Shown here in pieces: positions 8,209 to 18,034 of a DNA stretch of 64,000 nt; the stretch's first letter is position 1, and every line of letters starts with the position of its first letter. Origin of the DNA: Streptomyces sp. NBC_01451 (GTDB taxonomy: Bacteria > Actinomycetota > Actinomycetes > Streptomycetales > Streptomycetaceae); NCBI RefSeq assembly GCF_036227485.1, contig NZ_CP109479.1, positions 5,580,001-5,644,000 on the forward strand, written 5' to 3'. The notes under the pieces are model-generated. The model did not search any database and was not told where the DNA came from. It worked only from the letters and a program-made list of their open reading frames with translations. A program made the position numbers and the translations under genes.

Positions 8209-9546
8209 TCACGCCATCCACCGGTCCGGCCGCGCGTCCCGCCGTCCGGTCCGGGAACGCTCGGCCTGCCCGCGCAGCAACTCCGCGGCCTCCTGGGCGT
8301 CCCGTAGACCGGCTGTGACGGTCTTGTTGGCCCCCGTGTCCACATGGACGTCCGCGAGGCCCTTGAAGCGCGCCCAGGGGCCCTGCTCCAGCCGTACGCT
8401 CTGGACCTTGGCGTGCGGGACCAGGGCCAGGCTGCGCCGCAGCAGTCCGTGCCGGGAGACGAAGACGCTGTCGGTGACGGCGATCCCGTAACCGCGCCAC
8501 CAGAACGGCAGGCACCAGCCCGCCCGGCGCGGCGGACGCGACAGCGAGGCGGGCACCGTCACCCCGGGCAGCACCTGGCCTATCACCGCCTCCGCGATCT
8601 CGCGGGGGGCCACCGGCACCAGCACCGAGTTGGACGAGCCCGCCACGTCCAGCTCCACCCGGACCCACCCGCGCCGCCGCCACAGCAGCGGTTCCACGAT
8701 CCGTACGGTCTGCACGCGCCCCGGGGGCACCGTCTCGTGGGTGCGGTCCAGCAGGCCGTGGTCGATGCGCAGCCCGTCCGGTGACTCGCCGACCGTCCAG
8801 TCGTACTCGCTGACGAACCGGCCCACGCTGCTCGCGCCCGCCGCGCCGAGCAGCGGCACGCCCGTCGCGAGCACTGTCCACAGGCTGTGGGTGGCGAACC
8901 AGAGGACCGGCGGTACGACCAGCGCGGCGGCCAGCGACCCCCAGGTCGCGCCGGTCAGCACCAGGGAGACGGCCAGCACGCGCGCGGGGATGTGCAGCAG
9001 CTGCCGGGACGGGGCCTCGCCCACCTCGTGCGCGGTCTCGGGCGCGAACCCGGCGGCGCGGGCGAGGAGTTCGGCCCGCAGGGCACGCGCGTGCCCCTCG
9101 CCCAGGTAGGCCAGCTCGTCCTTCTTGTCCGTCCCCACGACGTCGAGCTTGAGCTTGGCGACGCCCGCGACCCGGGCCAGCAGCGGCTGGGTGATGTCGA
9201 CGGCCTGGATGCGTTCGAGCCGGATGTGCGCGGTGCGCCGGAACAACAGGCCGGTACGGATGCGCAGTTCGCTGTCGGTCACCGCGAAGTGGGTGAACCA
9301 CCAGGTCAGAAAGCCGTACAGCGCGCCTCCGACCAGGCACACGGCGAGGCCGAGCAGCAGGGTCGTGGTCGTCAGCCGGGTCAGCTGCCGCTGCGCCTGG
9401 TTGGGGTCATGCACGGCCCACCCGATGAGCACGGCGACCGGCGCCCACGCGCGCCTGAGCGGTGTGACGGGATGCAGCCGCTGCTCGACGACCGGCTGTT
9501 TGCCGTCCTCGGTGGGTACGTCCGTCTCGGTGCCGGGCGTCGTCAC
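8209..9546 (-). CDS. PH-domain (bPH2, YdbT-like) membrane protein
   Basis: The 445-residue protein carries bacterial pleckstrin-homology-like domains (bPH2/DUF304) alternating with membrane helices. Signature pieces are [39 protein letters not shown] (about residues 90-130), [27 protein letters not shown] (about 260-290) and ITDSV-like [28 protein letters not shown] near the end: three PH-like units. Helices lie between them ([21 protein letters not shown] and [22 protein letters not shown]). Bacillus YdbT is the family relative; its role is uncertain, possibly in envelope function or bacteriocin immunity. The GTG start overlaps the preceding PH-domain gene as GTGA. Confidence 0.85.
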   Translation of the reverse strand: MTTPGTETDVPTEDGKQPVVEQRLHPVTPLRRAWAPVAVLIGWAVHDPNQAQRQLTRLTTTTLLLGLAVCLVGGALYGFLTWWFTHFAVTDSELRIRTGLLFRRTAHIRLERIQAVDITQPLLARVAGVAKLKLDVVGTDKKDELAYLGEGHARALRAELLARAAGFAPETAHEVGEAPSRQLLHIPARVLAVSLVLTGATWGSLAAALVVPPVLWFATHSLWTVLATGVPLLGAAGASSVGRFVSEYDWTVGESPDGLRIDHGLLDRTHETVPPGRVQTVRIVEPLLWRRRGWVRVELDVAGSSNSVLVPVAPREIAEAVIGQVLPGVTVPASLSRPPRRAGWCLPFWWRGYGIAVTDSVFVSRHGLLRRSLALVPHAKVQSVRLEQGPWARFKGLADVHVDTGANKTVTAGLRDAQEAAELLRGQAERSRTGRRDARPDRWMA

Positions 9547-10070
9547 AGCCCCGCCGATCGGGCCTGGCCGAGTTCGGTGAGCCGGTCCCGCAGCCGTTCC
9601 GCCTCCGCCGGTTCGAGGCCGGGGATGAGCGCGTCGGTCGCGGCGGCGGCCGTGTGCAGCTGCACGCTCGCCAGCCCGAAGTGCCGTTCGACGGGCCCCG
9701 ACGTCACCTCGACCAGCTGCATCCGCCCGTACGGCACGATCGTCTCCTCGCGCCACAGCACACCCCTGCTGATCAGCAGGTCGTCGGAGCGCTCGGCGTA
9801 CCGCCAGGAGGCCCAGTTGCGGCCCAGCATCCGCCAGCCCCACAGCAGCAGGACCAGCGGCAGCAGCGCGAAGGCGGCCCAGGCGGGCCCGGCGAGCAGG
9901 CCGGGCAGCAGCCCCGCGCCGAGCGTCAGCGGAACCAGCCAGACCGCCAGCAGCAGCCGGCGCATCCGCAGCAGGTCCCGCGGCAGCCCGGTCCACACCG
10001 GTTCGCCGTGCCCCGCGTCGTGCCCTTCGCCTCGCGTTTCGCCCGTGGTTTCCGGGCTCCCCGTCTCCAT
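9543..10070 (-). CDS. PH-domain (bPH2, YdbS-like) membrane protein
   Basis: This 175-residue protein has a short charged N-terminus, two closely spaced hydrophobic segments (about residues 40-85, including [23 protein letters not shown]) and one bPH2 domain. The domain motif is [50 protein letters not shown]. It pairs with the larger three-domain protein, a common YdbS/YdbT arrangement. The ATG at 10070 is used because upstream codons run into the divergent nuoD promoter region. Only 31 bases separate the two divergent starts, so the promoters must overlap the genes or be leaderless. Confidence 0.85.
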   Translation of the reverse strand: METGSPETTGETRGEGHDAGHGEPVWTGLPRDLLRMRRLLLAVWLVPLTLGAGLLPGLLAGPAWAAFALLPLVLLLWGWRMLGRNWASWRYAERSDDLLISRGVLWREETIVPYGRMQLVEVTSGPVERHFGLASVQLHTAAAATDALIPGLEPAEAERLRDRLTELGQARSAGL

Positions 10071-10101
10071 ACCGCAAGCGTACGTACGACAGACTGTGTC
10101 C

Positions 10102-11289
10102 ATGAGTCCCATGACGGAGGCCACGGAGACCACGGGGAAAGCGGAGCCCACGGAGACCGTCGTCGGTATCGGCGGCGCCGCGGAGAGCACCGACATGGTG
10201 CTCAACATCGGCCCCCAGCACCCGTCCACGCACGGCGTGCTGCGGCTGCGGCTGGTGCTCGACGGCGAGCGGATCCAGCGCGCGGAGCCGGTGATCGGCT
10301 ATATGCACCGCGGCGCGGAGAAACTCTTCGAGGCGCGTGACTACCGTCAGATCATCATGCTGGCCAACCGGCACGACTGGCTGTCGGCGTTCTCCAACGA
10401 GCTGGGCGTGGTCCTCGCCGTGGAGCGGATGCTGGGCATGGAGGTCCCCACGCGCGCGGTGTGGACGCGCACGCTGCTCGCCGAGCTGAACCGGGTCCTC
10501 AACCATCTGATGTTCCTGGGCTCGTACCCGATCGAGCTCGGCGCCATCACCCCGATGTTCTACGCCTTCCGGGAGCGCGAGGAGCTCCAGAACGTCATGG
10601 AGGAGGTCTCCGGCGGGCGCATGCACTACATGTTCAACCGCGTGGGCGGGCTCAAGGAGGACCTCCCGGCGGGCTGGTCCACACGCGCGCGTGCCGCCGT
10701 GTCGTCCGTGCGCTCGCGCATGGACCGGTTCGACGACCTGGTCCTCGGCAACGAGATCTTCCGGGGGCGCACGCGCGGCGTGGGCGTGCTGCCGCCGGAG
10801 GCCGTGCACGCGTACGGCGTGAGCGGGCCGATCGCGCGCGCCTCGGGCGTCGACTTCGACCTGCGCCGGGACGAGCCCTATCTGGCGTACGGGGAGCTCC
10901 AGGACACCCTGAAGGTGGTCACGCGGCAGGAGGGCGACTGTCTCGCCCGCTTCGAGTGCCTCCTGGAGCAGACGCACAACGCGCTGGACCTGGCCGACGC
11001 CTGCCTCGACCGCCTCGCCGAACTGGAGCCCGGCCCGATCAACCAGCGTCTGCCGAAGGTCCTCAAGGCGCCCGAGGGGCACACGTACGCGTGGACCGAG
11101 AACCCCCTCGGCATCAACGGCTACTACCTCGTCAGCAAGGGCGAGAAGACCCCGTACCGGCTGAAGCTGCGCTCGGCCTCCTACAACAACATCCAGGCAC
11201 TGGCGGTACTGCTGCCCGGGACGCTGGTCGCGGACATGGTGGCGATCCTGGGGTCGCTGTTCTTCGTGGTCGGAGACATCGACAAGTAG
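10102..11289 (+). CDS. nuoD2: Orphan NADH-quinone oxidoreductase subunit D paralogue (NuoD2)
   Basis: The 395-residue protein is a 49-kDa/NuoD-family subunit. Clear motifs are [16 protein letters not shown] (residues 35-50), [15 protein letters not shown] (about 63-77), [67 protein letters not shown] and the C-terminal VVGDIDK. In complex I this subunit lines the quinone pocket next to NuoB. No other nuo gene is present in the window, so it is a stand-alone copy. Whether it replaces NuoD in complex I or serves another hydrogenase-like complex is not visible. A second ATG lies 3 codons downstream of the chosen start. Confidence 0.9.
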   Translation: MSPMTEATETTGKAEPTETVVGIGGAAESTDMVLNIGPQHPSTHGVLRLRLVLDGERIQRAEPVIGYMHRGAEKLFEARDYRQIIMLANRHDWLSAFSNELGVVLAVERMLGMEVPTRAVWTRTLLAELNRVLNHLMFLGSYPIELGAITPMFYAFREREELQNVMEEVSGGRMHYMFNRVGGLKEDLPAGWSTRARAAVSSVRSRMDRFDDLVLGNEIFRGRTRGVGVLPPEAVHAYGVSGPIARASGVDFDLRRDEPYLAYGELQDTLKVVTRQEGDCLARFECLLEQTHNALDLADACLDRLAELEPGPINQRLPKVLKAPEGHTYAWTENPLGINGYYLVSKGEKTPYRLKLRSASYNNIQALAVLLPGTLVADMVAILGSLFFVVGDIDK

Positions 11290-11370
11290 GGACAAGTAGG
11301 CAGGTGAGACGCAGTCGAGCAGGCCAGAGGCCCTGACAGCGGGTCTTTCGGGGGAGCGGGTCCTCGGAGG

Positions 11371-12384
11371 TCAGAGGAGCGGGTCGGGGATTCCCGTCGG
11401 CTCCACCAGCCACCCGAAGTCCCCCAGGCCGCCCGTCGCCGTCAGCTCGGCGGCCTCTCCGGCGCCCGCCAGGGCCCGTACGTACGCGGCGGGGTCCGTG
11501 GACGCCAGGGACAGCGGAGGGCGCCCGCCGGACACCCCGAGGGCGTGCAGGGCCTCCCGTTGGGTCAGCAGGCGCGCTCCCGGGCCCGCGCAGGCGTCCA
11601 GCGCCACATGGGCGGTCAGGTCGCACGAGCCGTCCGGCACGGGTGCCGTCCCGCGGCCCGCCCGGAAACCGGTGAGCGTCCCGAAGGGCGGCCGGGCGCC
11701 CGCCGTGTGCGCGTAGTCGACGGCGACGGCCAGCCCCCGGCCGACAGTGGCACGGGCGGCGGCCCAGGCGGTGTCCCTGGGGAGCCCGATCTCGGCCCGC
11801 AGCCCCGGCTCCGGCGGCAGCGGCCACCACCGCGCCAGCCACTCCGCGTCCGCACCGGCGACCGGCTCCCCGGGCCGCTCGGTCCCGTCCGGCCGTACGA
11901 GGACCAGGCGCGGTACGCCCGCGCGGTCCACCTCCGCCACCTCCACGGGGACGTTGTCCAGCCACTCGTTGGCGAACAGCAGGCCGGTGAGGCCGCCCGG
12001 GGGCTCGGGCAGCCACTCGACACGGTGATCGAGGTCCGCGGGGCGGTCGGCCAGCTCGACGGCGTACCCGCGCGCGCGGGCGGCCACCTCCGGGGGCAGG
12101 GCCGCGAGGACACCGGTGACGAGTTCGCCCCGGCCCGCGCCCATGTCGACGAAGCCGAGCGACGCGGGGCGGCCCAGCGCCTCGTCGACCCGGCACAGCA
12201 GCCGCGCCACCGCACCGGCGAAGAGCGGCGACGCGTGGACGGACGTACGGAAGTGCCCGGCGGGCCCCTCGGGCCGGCGGTAGAACCCCTGTTCGCCGTA
12301 CAGCGCCTCCTGTGTCGCCGCACGCCAGCCGCGCCACTCGCCCGCTGTCCGGCCCGCCGAGGCGCCCGCCGTCTCTGCTGTCAC
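11371..12384 (-). CDS. SAM-dependent methyltransferase, MidA/NDUFAF7 family
   Basis: The 337-residue protein matches the MidA/NDUFAF7 layout. An N-terminal [38 protein letters not shown] segment corresponds to the family's HPxxGYY and TSxxxSxLFG region. The SAM-binding motif [17 protein letters not shown] follows at about residues 77-93, then [19 protein letters not shown] (the family's NELLDALPV motif). The human member methylates an arginine of NDUFS2, the NuoD counterpart, during complex I assembly. Here the gene ends 81 bases from the end of the nuoD paralogue, convergent to it, which suggests that pairing. Catalytic activity is inferred. Confidence 0.85.
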   Translation of the reverse strand: MTAETAGASAGRTAGEWRGWRAATQEALYGEQGFYRRPEGPAGHFRTSVHASPLFAGAVARLLCRVDEALGRPASLGFVDMGAGRGELVTGVLAALPPEVAARARGYAVELADRPADLDHRVEWLPEPPGGLTGLLFANEWLDNVPVEVAEVDRAGVPRLVLVRPDGTERPGEPVAGADAEWLARWWPLPPEPGLRAEIGLPRDTAWAAARATVGRGLAVAVDYAHTAGARPPFGTLTGFRAGRGTAPVPDGSCDLTAHVALDACAGPGARLLTQREALHALGVSGGRPPLSLASTDPAAYVRALAGAGEAAELTATGGLGDFGWLVEPTGIPDPLL

Positions 12385-12515
12385 GGGGTCAGGCTAGGGC
12401 CTGCACCCCCGCCGCCCAGGGGAGTGGGTCTCCACCTTGCGGAGTACGCGGGGGCGTTGCGGATCGACCCTCCGGTTGACCCCGGCACGCACAACGCATC
12501 CCTACGCTGGGTTAC

Positions 12516-13718
12516 GTGCAACGCGTCTATGACTTCCTCCGCAGACACCCGGCATGGGTGGACGGCTTCTGGGCCGTCTTCCTGTTCGGGATCTCCATGC
12601 TGAGTGGAGCCGTCCAGAACGAGAACCCGGGTGCCGTGTCCCCGGCGGTGACCGCCGTTCTGACGGTCCTGCTGTGCCTGGTGATCGCGCTGCGCCGGCG
12701 CGTGCCCGAGCGGATGCTCGTGCTGGCCGCCGTGGTCGGGGTGGCGCAACTGGTCCTGGACACCGAGCCGGTGCCCGCCGACTTCGCCCTGCTGGTGATC
12801 GTCTACACGGTCGCGGTGAGCGGGCCCCGCTGGGCCTCGCGCTTCGCGCTGATCGGCGGTCTGTGCGCGTCCCCGCTGGCCCAGTTGCGCTGGCCGGAGA
12901 AGGAGTCGAGCACCGCGGGCAATCTCGCCCTGATGGTCTTCCTGGCGGTGCCGTTCGCCCTCGCCTGGGTGCTCGGCGACTCGCTGCGCACCCGGCGTGC
13001 CTACTTCGCCCAGCTGGAGGAGCGCGCCGCCCGGCTGGAACGGGAGCGCGAGGCACAGGCCAAGGTCGCCGTCGCCGCCGAGCGCGCCCGGATCGCCCGC
13101 GAGCTGCACGACGTCGTCGCGCACAACGTCTCCGTGATGGTGGTCCAGGCCGACGGCGCCGCCTACGTCCTCGACACCGCCCCCGAACAGGCCAAGAAGG
13201 CCCTGGAGACCATCTCCGGCACCGGCCGCCAGGCCCTCGCCGAGATGCGCCGCCTGCTCGGCGTCCTGCGCACCGGCGAGCACCAGGAGGGCTGCGAGTA
13301 CGTTCCGCAGCCCGACGTCGAGCAGCTCGACGAGCTGATCGAGCAGTGCCGTACCTCCGGCCTGCCCGTCGACTACAAGATCGAGGGCACCCCGCGCCCG
13401 CTGCCCAGCGGCGTGGAGCTGACGGCGTACCGCATCGTGCAGGAGGCCCTCACCAACACCCGCAAGCACGGCGGTCCGAACACCGGAGCGAGCGTGCGTC
13501 TGGTCTACTTCGACGACGGCCTCGGCCTGCTCGTCGAGGACGACGGCAAGGGCGCCCCGCACGAGCACTACGAGGAGGGCGGCGCCGACGGACAGGGCCA
13601 CGGCCTGATCGGCATGCGCGAGCGCGTCGGCATGGTGGGCGGCACCCTGGACGCGGGCCCGCGCCCGGGCGGCGGCTTTCGCATCAGCGCCCTGCTGCCG
13701 CTCAAACCCGCCCACTGA
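12516..13718 (+). CDS. Two-component sensor histidine kinase, NarL/DesK type
   Basis: The 400-residue kinase has five or six N-terminal membrane helices (residues about 15-160) with short loops, so it probably senses a membrane or intramembrane signal. A linking coiled coil EERAARLEREREAQAKVAVAAE follows. The HisKA_3 box is RIARELHDVVAHNVSVMVVQ, with phospho-accepting His198. The ATPase part shows YRIVQEALTNTRKHGG (N-box), LLVEDDGKGAP (G1) and GQGHGLIGMRERV (G2). The start is GTG. It is followed 59 bases later by its response regulator, so they form one operon. Confidence 0.93.
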   Translation: MQRVYDFLRRHPAWVDGFWAVFLFGISMLSGAVQNENPGAVSPAVTAVLTVLLCLVIALRRRVPERMLVLAAVVGVAQLVLDTEPVPADFALLVIVYTVAVSGPRWASRFALIGGLCASPLAQLRWPEKESSTAGNLALMVFLAVPFALAWVLGDSLRTRRAYFAQLEERAARLEREREAQAKVAVAAERARIARELHDVVAHNVSVMVVQADGAAYVLDTAPEQAKKALETISGTGRQALAEMRRLLGVLRTGEHQEGCEYVPQPDVEQLDELIEQCRTSGLPVDYKIEGTPRPLPSGVELTAYRIVQEALTNTRKHGGPNTGASVRLVYFDDGLGLLVEDDGKGAPHEHYEEGGADGQGHGLIGMRERVGMVGGTLDAGPRPGGGFRISALLPLKPAH

Positions 13719-13777
13719 CACGTGCACGTTCGATCAACGCACTGCTGTTCGACACGTACCGACCGGAGGACCCCGCC

Positions 13778-14449
13778 ATGCACATCCGTGTGATGCTCGT
13801 CGACGACCAGGTGCTGCTGCGCACCGGGTTCCGGATGGTGCTCGACGCCCAGCCGGACATGGACGTCGTGGCGGAGGCGGGCGACGGCGTCGAGGCGCTC
13901 CAGGTGCTCCGGGAGACCGAGGTCGACGTGGTGCTGATGGACGTACGCATGCCGAAGCTCGACGGGGTGGAGACCACCCGGCGCATCTGCCAGGGCGAGG
14001 ACCCGCCCAAGGTGCTCATCCTGACCACCTTCGACCTCGACGAGTACGCCTTCTCCGGGCTGAAGGCGGGCGCCTCCGGCTTCATGCTGAAGGACGTGCC
14101 GCCCGGTGAACTCCTCACCGCAATCCGTTCCGTGCACAGCGGCGACGCGGTCGTGGCACCCTCGACGACCCGGCGGCTCCTCGACCGGTTCGCGCCCATG
14201 CTGCCGGCCACCGGCAAGCAGCCCCAGTACAAGGAGCTGGAGCGGCTCACCGACCGTGAGCGTGAGGTCATGATCCTGGTCGCCCAGGGCCTGTCGAACG
14301 GCGAGATCGCGGCCCGGCTGGTGCTGTCGGAGGCGACCGTGAAGACCCATGTGGGCCGCATCCTGACCAAACTGGGGCTGCGGGACCGGGTGCAGGTGGT
14401 CGTCCTCGCCTACGAGACGGGGCTCGTGCGGGCCGGCGGGGGTGGCTGA
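13778..14449 (+). CDS. LuxR/NarL-family response regulator
   Basis: The 223-residue protein has a receiver domain with acidic pocket VDDQ (Asp9-Asp10), phosphorylation site Asp55 in VVLMDVRMP and conserved Lys105 in GFMLKDVPPGEL. A C-terminal LuxR helix-turn-helix (about 150-215) contains LTDREREVMILVAQGLSNGEIAARLVLSEATVKTHVGRILTKLGLRDRVQ. The ATG at 13778 is preceded by GGAGGA about 10 bases upstream. It is the partner of the kinase gene just before it. Target genes cannot be read from the sequence; the divergent methyltransferase gene and the downstream ArsR-like gene are the nearest candidates. Confidence 0.93.
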   Translation: MHIRVMLVDDQVLLRTGFRMVLDAQPDMDVVAEAGDGVEALQVLRETEVDVVLMDVRMPKLDGVETTRRICQGEDPPKVLILTTFDLDEYAFSGLKAGASGFMLKDVPPGELLTAIRSVHSGDAVVAPSTTRRLLDRFAPMLPATGKQPQYKELERLTDREREVMILVAQGLSNGEIAARLVLSEATVKTHVGRILTKLGLRDRVQVVVLAYETGLVRAGGGG

Positions 14450-14505
14450 CCGCCTGTTCGTCACCCCGGTCGTCCACGGCCACCGGAGGCGGCCGGCTGA
14501 GGCGG

Positions 14506-15621
14506 CTATCTGAGGATGCCCTCCAGGAAGTCGCTGCCCAGCCGGGCCACCATCGTGACGTCCAGCTGGTGCAGGACGTACCGGCCGCGGCGGCGGGTGG
14601 TGGTCAGCCCCGCCTTTCTGAGGACGGCGAGGTGCCGGGATATCTCGGGTGCCGTCATGTCGTGCGTCCGCGCCAGCTCGGTCGTCGTGAACGAGCTGCG
14701 GGCCAGCTGGCGGCAGAGCCGCATCCGCACCGGGTGGGACAGCGCGGTCAGGCGCAGGCCGAGCTGCTCGACCGAGGCAGGGGCGGCGAGCTCGGTGGAG
14801 CCCGCCGGGTAGTGCAGGACCGGCTGCCAGCCGTACCGGTGCAGGACCATCAGATGCGGCCGGCCCAGGCTCGTCGGGACGAGCAGGAGGCTGCCCGCCG
14901 CCGTGGTGTGGCCGCTGCCCAGCTTGTCGACGGTGATCCGGCCCGCGGCCTCGTCGAGGGTGACCGCGGACGACACCGAGGCCAGCGCCTCCGGCAGACC
15001 CTTGTGGTGCAGGAGGTCCGTCTTGTGGCGGGCGTCCGCCACGAGCTGGGGGTGCAGCCGGGACCACGTCTCGGCGAAGAAGGCTTCCTCGCAGTCCACC
15101 AGCAGCTGTCGCAGCCAGGTGCGGATCCGGGGCGGGTCGTCCAGCAGGCGTCTGGTGAACCGGAGCCTGCCGGGGCCGCGCGAGACGGCCAGGTCGAGGG
15201 CACGCTGCCGCGCCGTGGGGTCGGTGAGCGCGCCGGCGCCCTGCTCGTCGTACGGCAGCGCGCACGTGAACTCCAGTGCGGCGTCCACGAACTGTTCGTC
15301 CGTCAACCGGTCGAGCTGGTCGAGTTCCGCGCCGAGCGTGCCGCCGGGGAGGGTGCCCGCGCGCAGACCCGCGTAGGGCAGGAAGAGGTCCGAGAACGTG
15401 GAGCGCCACAGGAAGTCGGCCTCGCACATCCGGTCGGCCAGATGCGGGTCGAGCCCGGCGGTCACTCCCGTCGCCCAGCCCTGGAGCCGGGGGTGGTGCC
15501 CCGGCTCGGACAGCGCGTGCAGCGCCATGCCGAGCTCGGCCAGCGGTGACGGCACGACGGTGATCCGCTCCCGCCCCAGCCCGCGCACGTCGATGCTCAC
15601 GCTCATGTCCACATGGTGCAC
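14506..15621 (-). CDS. ArsR-type transcriptional regulator with large N-terminal domain (DUF5937-like)
   Basis: The 371-residue protein has about 270 residues of unrecognised N-terminal domain. A winged helix-turn-helix of ArsR type follows (about 285-355): LRLTALSHPVRMRLCRQLARSSFTTTELARTHDMTAPEISRHLAVLRKAGLTTTRRRGRYVLHQLD. This layout is common in actinobacterial regulators annotated DUF5937. No metal-binding cysteine pair is seen in the HTH region, so it is unlikely to be a classical metal sensor. The start could also be the ATG at 15606 (MSVSIDV), five codons in. It ends 56 bases from the end of the convergent response regulator. Confidence 0.8.
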   Translation of the reverse strand: MHHVDMSVSIDVRGLGRERITVVPSPLAELGMALHALSEPGHHPRLQGWATGVTAGLDPHLADRMCEADFLWRSTFSDLFLPYAGLRAGTLPGGTLGAELDQLDRLTDEQFVDAALEFTCALPYDEQGAGALTDPTARQRALDLAVSRGPGRLRFTRRLLDDPPRIRTWLRQLLVDCEEAFFAETWSRLHPQLVADARHKTDLLHHKGLPEALASVSSAVTLDEAAGRITVDKLGSGHTTAAGSLLLVPTSLGRPHLMVLHRYGWQPVLHYPAGSTELAAPASVEQLGLRLTALSHPVRMRLCRQLARSSFTTTELARTHDMTAPEISRHLAVLRKAGLTTTRRRGRYVLHQLDVTMVARLGSDFLEGILR

Positions 15622-15673
15622 CCGACCACTGACAACGCCCCGGTGAGTGCCCGCGAGGACGCTCCTGCGGGCC

Positions 15674-16888
15674 CTACAGCCGCCCCGCGAACTCCGCCAC
15701 CGCCGCCTTCACGTCGTCCGGCGTCCACTCCAGGCCGGCCGCGCGGACGAACACCTCGGTGACCGCGATGCCCGGGCCGCCGCGCCCCCACTCGTTGGCG
15801 AACAGCAGGGTCTTCGTCTCCTCGCCCTGCCTGACCGCGGCCTCCGCGGCGACCTCGGGGTCGTACGGCAGCCAGACCTGGAACTCGTTCGTGTGCGGCA
15901 CCTCGGGGTGGACGCGCGCCCACGGCACCCCGGCCGCCGCGAAGCCCTCGCGCAGCGCGGCGGCGACCACGCGCGCGTGGGCCACGTACTCCGGGAGGCG
16001 GGGCAGCTCGCGGTCCAGGCCGACGAGGGCGGACAGGACCGTCGGGAACTGCTGGAAGACCGCGCCGCCGTACCGGTGCCGCCAGGCCTTCGCCTCGTCG
16101 ACGAGGGTTCGCGGGCCTGCCAGGACGGCACCGCCGTAACCGTCGAGGGACTTGTAGAGCGACACGTAGACGCTGTCCGCGAGGTCCGCGATCTCGTCCA
16201 GGGGGTGGCCGAAGTGGGTGGTGGACTCCCACAGGCGGGCCCCGTCGAAGTGCACCACCGCGTCGCGTTCCCGCGCCGCCGCCACCACCTCGGACAGCTC
16301 CTCCCAGGTGGGCAGCACGAAACCGGCGTCCCGGAGGGGCAGTTCCAGCATCAGCGTCCCGAAGGGCTCGTCGAAGTCGCGCACCTCGTCGGCCGTCGGC
16401 AGCCGGGGCTCGCTCGTCAACCGGAGCGGGCGCAGTGCGCCGAGCGTGCTGAACGCGTTCCGCTCGTGCACCTCGGGGTGGGCGAGCGCGTGCAGGGCGA
16501 CGGCCGGGTTGCCGGTACGGCCCGCCCAGCAGCGCAGGGCCACCTGCTGGGCCATCGTGCCGGTCGGGAAGAAGGCGGCGGCATCCTTGCCGAGCAGTCC
16601 GGCGACCCGCTCCTCCAGGGTCTCGACGATCCCGCCGCCGTAGATGTCGGACGGCTCGTCCAGGTCGTACGACTCGCGCGCCTCGTCGAGCAGTGCCAGC
16701 CGCTGCCCGATCGTCCCCAGGAACCCCGGGCGTGCCAGGACCCGTTCGGCGCCCCGGAGGGCTGCCCGGCGCCGCAGCCGCCGCTCCTTCCTGCTCTGCT
16801 CAGTGCCCTGCTCAGAGCCCTGATCCGTGTTCTGGTCCGTGCCGGGTTCCTCGTCCGGTCGACCGCTCTCGCCCGCCGTATCGCTCAT
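15674..16888 (-). CDS. Threonine aldolase-like PLP enzyme (beta-eliminating lyase family)
   Basis: The protein of about 404 residues is a fold-type I PLP enzyme of the low-specificity threonine aldolase family. Visible features are SDIYGGGIVETLEERVAGLLGKDAAAFFPTGTMAQQVALRCW (cofactor phosphate loop), VVHFDGARLWES (the Asp that binds the pyridine nitrogen) and SVYVSLYKSLDGYGGAVLAG with the Schiff-base lysine. The first about 40 residues are Glu/Gln/Asp/Thr rich and low complexity, so the true start could lie further in. Likely reaction: cleavage of threonine or a related beta-hydroxy amino acid to glycine plus aldehyde. It is divergent from the pantothenate/NAD operon; no functional link is evident. 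Confidence 0.8.
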   Translation of the reverse strand: MSDTAGESGRPDEEPGTDQNTDQGSEQGTEQSRKERRLRRRAALRGAERVLARPGFLGTIGQRLALLDEARESYDLDEPSDIYGGGIVETLEERVAGLLGKDAAAFFPTGTMAQQVALRCWAGRTGNPAVALHALAHPEVHERNAFSTLGALRPLRLTSEPRLPTADEVRDFDEPFGTLMLELPLRDAGFVLPTWEELSEVVAAARERDAVVHFDGARLWESTTHFGHPLDEIADLADSVYVSLYKSLDGYGGAVLAGPRTLVDEAKAWRHRYGGAVFQQFPTVLSALVGLDRELPRLPEYVAHARVVAAALREGFAAAGVPWARVHPEVPHTNEFQVWLPYDPEVAAEAAVRQGEETKTLLFANEWGRGGPGIAVTEVFVRAAGLEWTPDDVKAAVAEFAGRL

Positions 16889-17080
16889 GCCGGGGATCAT
16901 CCCGCGCGCGGGATCGGGCGGTCACCCGGATTTCCGCCGACCGTGCGCGGACGGAGTGCGGGTGCCCACAGCCTGTGGACAACCGGACGCCGCCCGGACC
17001 GATCGCGTTAACATGACGAGAAATCGTCCGGTACATCGTCCGGTACCCCGAGCGGACTGGAACGGGAAGGCCGTCGTCGA

Positions 17081-18034
17081 GTGAGTACATTCCAACAGCC
17101 AGACCCCAGGGACCGCCCCGCGCGGCTCACCGTGGGCGTGATCGGTGCCGGACGCGTGGGTCCCGCGCTGGCCGCGTGCCTGCAACTCGCCGGACACCGT
17201 CCGGTGGCCGTCTCCGCGGTCTCGGACGTCTCCGTCCGCAGGGCCGCGCAACTGCTCCCGGACGTGCCCGTCGTGTCGCCCGCCCAGGTCATGGAACGCG
17301 CCGAACTGGTGCTGCTGACCGTCCCGGACGACGCCCTGCCCGGCCTCGTGGAAGGCCTCGCCGAAACCGGCGCCGTGCGCCCGGGACAGCTGCTCGTCCA
17401 CACCTCCGGGCGGTACGGCGCGAAGGTCCTGGACCCCGCCCTGCGGGCCGGCGCGCTGCCGCTGGCCCTGCACCCCGCCATGACATTCACCGGCACCCCC
17501 GTGGACGTCCAGCGGCTCGCCGGGTGCTCCTTCGGGGTCACCGCGCGCCCCGAGCTGCGGCTGGCCGCCGAAGCCCTCGTCATCGAGATGGGCGGCGAGC
17601 CCGAATGGATCGCCGAGGAGAGCCGCCCGCTCTACCACGCGGCCCTCGCCCTGGGCGCCAACCACCTGGTGACCCTGGTCGCCGAGTCCATGGACCTGCT
17701 GCGCGCGGCCGGCGTCGAATCCCCCCACCGGATGCTCGGCCCGCTGCTGGGCGCCGCCCTGGACAACGCGCTGCGCTCCGGGGACGCGGCCCTCACCGGC
17801 CCCGTCGCGCGCGGGGACGCGGGCACCGTCGCCGCCCATGTCACGGAGCTGCGCAAGCACTCCCCGCAGAGCGTCGCCGGCTATCTGGCGATGGCCCGCG
17901 CGACCGCCGACCGCGCGCTCGCGCACGGCCTGCTCAAGCCGGAGCTGGCCGAGGACCTCCTCGGGGTGCTCGCGGAGGGCACGAACCCGCCCGCGAGTCC
18001 CGGAAGCCCGAAGACCGACGGGGGAGAGCGATGA
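17081..18034 (+). CDS. Rossmann-fold dehydrogenase with DUF2520, probable pantothenate-pathway reductase
   Basis: The 317-residue protein opens with an NAD(P)-binding Rossmann motif [23 protein letters not shown] (residues about 16-38). It continues as a 6-phosphogluconate-dehydrogenase-like all-alpha DUF2520 domain with [34 protein letters not shown] and TGPVARGD. The gene overlaps panC by ATGA. That coupling and the fold suggest a ketopantoate reductase (PanE) role, the NADPH step that makes pantoate for PanC. This is inference; the protein is not close enough to classical PanE for me to call it. The start is GTG. Confidence 0.8.
   Translation: MSTFQQPDPRDRPARLTVGVIGAGRVGPALAACLQLAGHRPVAVSAVSDVSVRRAAQLLPDVPVVSPAQVMERAELVLLTVPDDALPGLVEGLAETGAVRPGQLLVHTSGRYGAKVLDPALRAGALPLALHPAMTFTGTPVDVQRLAGCSFGVTARPELRLAAEALVIEMGGEPEWIAEESRPLYHAALALGANHLVTLVAESMDLLRAAGVESPHRMLGPLLGAALDNALRSGDAALTGPVARGDAGTVAAHVTELRKHSPQSVAGYLAMARATADRALAHGLLKPELAEDLLGVLAEGTNPPASPGSPKTDGGER

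Noticed and set aside
9547..11295. N-terminal part of a long minus-strand open frame running through nuoD2 into the PH-domain gene
   Set aside because: The region is antisense to nuoD2, which has clear motifs; only the last 445 codons (after the GTG at 9546) code for a real protein.
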